NCBI GenBank assembly: GCA_964347945.1 | Contig: CAYGAW010000024.1 | Span: 1-43,761, forward strand | Length of the DNA: 43,761 bases | Reading direction: 5' to 3' | Source: CAYGAW01 sp964347945 | GTDB taxonomy: Bacteria; Chloroflexota; Anaerolineae; UBA7937; B3-Chlor | Part shown: positions 40,541 through 43,761 of the stretch, in pieces | How the letters are laid out: each line of letters starts with the position of its first letter | How positions within the stretch are numbered: position 1 is the stretch's first letter | Position numbers and translations under genes: made by a program | Notes under the pieces: generated by a model | Seen by the model: the letters and a program-made list of their open reading frames with translations, nothing else | Database searches by the model: none | What the model was told of the DNA's origin: nothing

Positions 40541-42436
40541 CTACCTCCTGCCGTAACCGATACTTCCGACGGCCTCTTCGATCTCGCCGAGGATGGCGGG
40601 ATCGTCTATTGTCGAAGGGACGCGATACTCCTGCCCGTCAGCAATGCTGCGCATGGTGCCTCGCAGGATCTTCCCAGAGCGGGTCTTCGGCAGGCGGTCC
40701 ACCACCACCGCTTGCTTCAAAGAGGCGATGGCACCCACCTGCTCCCGTACCATCTGCACCAATTCTGCCACTAGCTCCTCGTCGTCGCGACTTATTCCGG
40801 CCTTGAGAACGACAAAGCCCACAGGAACCTGGCCCTTTAGATCGTCGTGCACCCCCAGCACCGCGCATTCAGCTATGTCGGGATGCTTGGCTAGGACCTC
40901 CTCCATACCCCCAGTGGAGAGCCGGTGGCCAGCTACGTTGATCACATCATCAGTGCGCCCCATGACCCACACGTATCCATCTTCGTCGATGAACCCGCCA
41001 TCGCCAGTGAGATAGTATCCAGGATAGGGATCCGTGTATGATTCCCTGAACCCCTCGTCGTTCTCCCAAAGGGTGGTCAGATTGCCCGGGGGAAGAGGCA
41101 GCTTGACGGCGATGATGCCTTCCGTGTTTGGTCCCACCGGTTTGCCGGTGACCAAATCGAGAATGGTGACGTCGTATCCAGGCATGGGCAGTGAAGCCGA
41201 TCCTGCCTTGGGCGGGAAGAATTCCAGCCCCCGGAAATTGCCGGTGATGGCCCAGCCGGTTTCCGTCTGCCACCAGTGGTCAATGACGGGCTTCTGCAAG
41301 AGGTCCGTGGCCCAGTGATAGGTGTCCGGGTCCGTTCGTTCACCCGCCAGGAACAGGGTGTCGAAATGGGATAGATCGTACCCTTTCAGATACTCCCCTC
41401 GGGGATCATCCCTCTTGATGGCCCGGAACGCAGTGGGCGCCGTGAACAGAGCCTCGACTCTGTGCTGCGAGATTACCCGCCAGAAGGCCCCTGGATCGGG
41501 GGTGCCCACCGGCTTCCCCTCATACATGATCGACGTAGCACCTTTGAAGAGCGGAGCATATACGATGTAGGAGTGACCCACGACCCAGCCCACGTCAGAG
41601 GCTGCCCAAAAGACGTCTCCAGCATCGATGCCGTAGATGTGCTTCATCGTCCAGAGGAGGGCCACGGCGTGGCCGCCGTTGTCGCGTACCACGCCTTTGG
41701 GTATGCCTGTCGTTCCTGACGTATAGAGGATATAGAGAGGATCGGTGGCTTTCACAGGAATGCATCCCGTTGGCTCTGCCTTCTCTTCCAACTCTGACCA
41801 GTCCAGGTCTCGAGGACGGACCAAATCGGCCTCCACCTCTGGCCTCTGCCAGACGACGCATCGTTCTGGATCGTGCCTGGCGATGGTGATGGCCTCGTCG
41901 AGGAGGGGCTTATAGGGAATGATCCTCTTGACCTCAATGCCGCATGAGGCAGAGAGCACCACCTTGGGCCTGGCGTCATCGATGCGGATAGCCAACTCCC
42001 TCGGCGCGAATCCACCGAAGACCACAGAATGGATGGCGCCGATGCGCGCACAGGCGAGCATGGCTATGGCGGCCTCGGGAATCATGGGCATGTAGATGAC
42101 GACGCGATCCCCCTTGCCAACGCCGAGATCCTTGAGAAAGCCAGCTACCCTGGACACCCGGCGTGTCAATTCGGAGTAGGTGTAGCTGCGAATGGTATCG
42201 GTAACAGGGCTGTCGTAGATGAGGGCGGGCTGATCACCCCGCCCAGCCTCGACGTGCCGGTCCAGGGCATTGTAGCAGGTGTTGAGTTCACCTCCCACGA
42301 ACCAGCGCGCGAAGGGCATGTTCGAGACGTCCAGCACCTGATCCCACTTCTTGTACCAGGTAATCTTCTCGGCGGCCCGTCCCCAGAACGTATCCGGGCT
42401 CTCCAGGGACTCTTTGAAGGCGTCCCTGTACTTCAT
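40541..42436 (-). CDS. prpE: Propionyl-CoA synthetase (acetyl/propionyl-CoA ligase)
   Basis: The 631-residue enzyme starts at ATG 42436 after GGGAGGCAGTTT. It is an ANL-superfamily acyl-CoA ligase: YTSGTTGIPKGVVRDNGGH is the ATP-binding P-loop in the PrpE form, WWQTETGWAITG and YYLTGDGGFIDEDGYVWVMG follow, and PKTRSGKILRG carries the catalytic, acetylation-controlled Lys. The N-terminal FWGRAAEKITWYKKW matches ACS-type enzymes. It activates propionate, and probably acetate, to the CoA thioester with ATP. A consensus promoter lies upstream. Confidence 0.93.
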   Translation of the reverse strand: MKYRDAFKESLESPDTFWGRAAEKITWYKKWDQVLDVSNMPFARWFVGGELNTCYNALDRHVEAGRGDQPALIYDSPVTDTIRSYTYSELTRRVSRVAGFLKDLGVGKGDRVVIYMPMIPEAAIAMLACARIGAIHSVVFGGFAPRELAIRIDDARPKVVLSASCGIEVKRIIPYKPLLDEAITIARHDPERCVVWQRPEVEADLVRPRDLDWSELEEKAEPTGCIPVKATDPLYILYTSGTTGIPKGVVRDNGGHAVALLWTMKHIYGIDAGDVFWAASDVGWVVGHSYIVYAPLFKGATSIMYEGKPVGTPDPGAFWRVISQHRVEALFTAPTAFRAIKRDDPRGEYLKGYDLSHFDTLFLAGERTDPDTYHWATDLLQKPVIDHWWQTETGWAITGNFRGLEFFPPKAGSASLPMPGYDVTILDLVTGKPVGPNTEGIIAVKLPLPPGNLTTLWENDEGFRESYTDPYPGYYLTGDGGFIDEDGYVWVMGRTDDVINVAGHRLSTGGMEEVLAKHPDIAECAVLGVHDDLKGQVPVGFVVLKAGISRDDEELVAELVQMVREQVGAIASLKQAVVVDRLPKTRSGKILRGTMRSIADGQEYRVPSTIDDPAILGEIEEAVGSIGYGRR

Positions 42437-42502
42437 AAACTGCCTCCCATTGTCCGATCTGATCCAAACAGACTCGAGATGATATCGAAATGGCAGCTCA
42501 GT

Positions 42503-42531
42503 AGTATACGAACTGTGGGTCGAAGTGTCAA
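42503..42531 (-). promoter_or_regulatory. Sigma70-type promoter of prpE
   Basis: On the minus strand TTGACA (42531-42526) and TATACT (42508-42503) are 17 bases apart. The start would be near 42496, about 60 bases before the ATG. Confidence 0.75.
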
Positions 42532-42654
42532 TGGATGGGAAACAAGGACCCGATGGAGTAGAAAGGGGTGCCAACATCAACGGCGGATCACGCCCCGCCG
42601 TTTCGGCAGATCACAATGGGCAAAGGGCAAGGGTCTCGCTCGGACCGCACTGCA

Positions 42655-42810
42655 TCCCTCGATACACGCTGCGCGCTTTCATTCGATGCACTCAGGACGT
42701 CGCTCAGGATGCTCTACACTAGCGGCGGAGCCCCACTCACCACCATTTGATGAACCGCGCCCTTCGATACGCTCGTCGATGGGGCAAGCGCAGCTGAGGG
42801 TGAACAGAGG
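42655..42810. repeat. TTCGATAC-type dispersed intergenic repeats, third cluster
   Basis: Units such as CCTCGATACACGCTGCGCGC (from about 42657) and CCTTCGATACGCTCGTCGAT (from about 42762), followed at a distance by CACTCA or CTCAGGA blocks, belong to the same repeat family as those at 6.2 and 22.6 kb, though more diverged. Confidence 0.5.
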
Positions 42811-42830
42811 TTGATGAAAGGTGATGGAGC

Positions 42831-43259
42831 TCACTCGCCGGGCAGATTGTGCTCCGCATAGTCCCCCTCGAATTCAGTGGGGATAGTGCGCAGAACCTTG
42901 ACCCAGCGGATGATGCGGTCGGATCTCTGCAGCAGCTGCAAAAAGGGCCCCTGCGTCTTCAGCTTGCGCATGGCGATGGCTTTGTTGGGACCCATCTTGC
43001 CGCGCAGGACATCCACCCACACGCCGTAAGGACCGGTGATGGTGAAGTCGGTCGGACGCTCGCCCAGCCACACTTCGTTCATCTCCCCGTCCACCATGTC
43101 GAAACCGACGACGACTTGCTCACCGACGCCCTTGTCGGGCTCCTCTCCCAGCACCAGCGTGTACGATTCGGTGTCGCCTTTGGCCAATTCGAGGTATTCG
43201 GGATCGCTGTTGGACCTCTTCTTGGCTTCCTCCAGATATTCCAGCGACGCGAGTTTCAT
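42831..43259 (-). CDS. SCP2 sterol-binding domain family protein
   Basis: The 142-residue protein starts at ATG 43259, behind TAGGAGGGGAATC. It has the SCP2-like sequence order: LEYLEEAKKRSNSDPEYLEL, then SYTLVLGEEPDKG, a hydrophobic strand at VVVGFDMVDGEMNEVWLGE, and ADFTITGPYGVW-like DFTITGPYGVWVDVLRGKMG with KLKTQGPFLQLLQRS at the end. Such domains bind lipids, acyl-CoA or sterol-like molecules in a hydrophobic tunnel. It follows the ThDP enzyme by 73 bases on the same strand and may be its operon partner. Confidence 0.82.
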   Translation of the reverse strand: MKLASLEYLEEAKKRSNSDPEYLELAKGDTESYTLVLGEEPDKGVGEQVVVGFDMVDGEMNEVWLGERPTDFTITGPYGVWVDVLRGKMGPNKAIAMRKLKTQGPFLQLLQRSDRIIRWVKVLRTIPTEFEGDYAEHNLPGE

Positions 43260-43332
43260 GATTCCCCTCCTATACGATTCAAGACCTCGAGCGAAGCGTG
43301 ACTGTCGGCATTCAGACCTAGGATTGCCCAGG

Positions 43333-43761
43333 TCACCATGGCAACTCACAGCCCTCCATCCACACAGCGTCCAGATTGGCCAGGTCGGGCGGGGTCAGAT
43401 TGGCCCACTGGTCTATCAGCACGTCCAGGACCGCTGGCTTGCCGGAAGCCACAGCCCTCTCCAGCGCCGGCGTGATCTCCTCGGGATCCTCCACCCTCTC
43501 CCCATGGCAGCCGAAAGCCTGCGCGGCCAGGTCGTATCGCACATCCTCGAAGTCCACACCGATGTAGCGAGAGTCATAGGCGTCCATCTGCACGCCCTTG
43601 ATCATGCCCCACTGGCGGTCGTTGGCGATGACGATCACCAGGGGCAGCTTCAGCCTCGCGGCGGTCTCCAACTCTTGGACATTCATGGTGAAGGCACCGT
43701 CGCCGCAGATGGCGTAGACCATTTGCTCTGGCCGCGCCAGCTTGGCGCCGATGGCGTAGGG
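43333..43761 (-). CDS. Thiamine-diphosphate-dependent enzyme, C-terminal part (truncated by window edge)
   Basis: Only the last 142 codons lie in the window and the frame is open at its 5' side. It has the ThDP-binding motif: GDGAFTMNVQELETAARL followed by VIVIANDRQWGMIKG, the GDG-x(about 26)-N pattern. The start of this part, PYAIGAKLARPEQ, fits the family as well. This is the C-terminal domain of acetolactate-synthase-like enzymes, which include ALS, oxalyl-CoA decarboxylase, sulfoacetaldehyde acetyltransferase and others. Specificity cannot be told from this fragment, and WANLTPPDLANLDAVWMEGC at the end is not diagnostic. Confidence 0.85.
   Translation of the reverse strand, partial: PYAIGAKLARPEQMVYAICGDGAFTMNVQELETAARLKLPLVIVIANDRQWGMIKGVQMDAYDSRYIGVDFEDVRYDLAAQAFGCHGERVEDPEEITPALERAVASGKPAVLDVLIDQWANLTPPDLANLDAVWMEGCELPW

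Larger units (their letters stand above)
42437..42830. other. Intergenic region with prpE promoter and dispersed repeats
   Basis: About 394 non-coding bases between prpE and the SCP2 gene, both on the minus strand. The half nearest prpE holds its promoter; the rest has TTCGATAC-type repeats. No gene was recognised. Confidence 0.5.

Noticed and set aside
1..43761. CRISPR arrays, tRNA and rRNA genes, insertion sequences, prophage genes
   Set aside because: None was recognised on either strand: no regular repeat-spacer array, no tRNA-like cloverleaf noted by eye, and no transposase or phage structural motifs among the translated genes.

Overview
The window looks like a chromosomal segment of an uncultured bacterium, most plausibly a Chloroflexota (Anaerolineae-like) lineage. 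This is inferred from gene content and protein style: proline-rich Tat or lipoprotein secretion leaders, DUF438/hemerythrin and DUF4416 proteins, several DUF917 paralogs, PrpE, a flavodiiron protein and a glycosyltransferase-type C-terminus. No rRNA, tRNA or other lineage marker was recognised, so the taxonomy is tentative. Most regions look GC-rich with strong Shine-Dalgarno sites; the stretch from about 3.0 to 4.8 kb looks more AT-rich by eye.

Layout. (1) 1-2.7 kb: a membrane-anchored FGE/C-type-lectin-like protein, the frameshifted C-terminal remnant of a glycosyltransferase, and a convergent proline-rich lipoprotein. (2) 3.0-6.1 kb: a serine hydrolase and two isoprenylcysteine-methyltransferase-family membrane proteins, each followed by a sequence resembling an integron attC site. 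Two of these sites show full R''-L''-L'-R' geometry with the expected extrahelical G. A small dimeric alpha-beta-barrel protein follows. (3) 6.1-22.4 kb: a large catabolic island. On the plus strand, a consensus promoter and structured leader precede a Tat/lipoprotein solute-binding protein, two permeases, two ATPases, a nitroreductase, a small unknown protein, a HyuA/oxoprolinase-family protein, a DUF917 protein and an Asp/Glu/hydantoin racemase. Facing it on the minus strand, another consensus promoter with a terminator-like leader hairpin precedes three more DUF917 proteins, an M29-like aminopeptidase and TatA. Together they suggest uptake and ring-opening or hydrolysis of small cyclic amides or modified peptides; the true substrate is unknown.

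(4) 22.9-32.2 kb: DUF4416, a Tat-exported SagB-type nitroreductase, the xpt-guaA purine pair, lon, and the rsmI - phosphoglucose/mannose isomerase - Crp/Fnr run. (5) 32.3-37.7 kb: an iron and oxygen/NO-stress cluster with two ferredoxins, a zinc-ribbon protein, a methyltransferase, a DUF438-hemerythrin-PAS protein, an FTR1 iron permease behind a near-perfect Fur box, and a flavodiiron protein. (6) 37.9-43.8 kb: a GyrI-like protein, a Cys-rich four-helix membrane protein, type II NADH dehydrogenase, propionyl-CoA synthetase, an SCP2 protein and the truncated 3' part of a ThDP-dependent enzyme.

Intergenic regions near 6.2, 22.6 and 42.7 kb carry a dispersed repeat built from TTCGATAC, a short GC-rich hairpin and TACTCA. 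The most unusual item is the attC-like cassette block at 4.1-5.7 kb. Next are the four-paralog DUF917 island and the two structured leaders that precede its operons.
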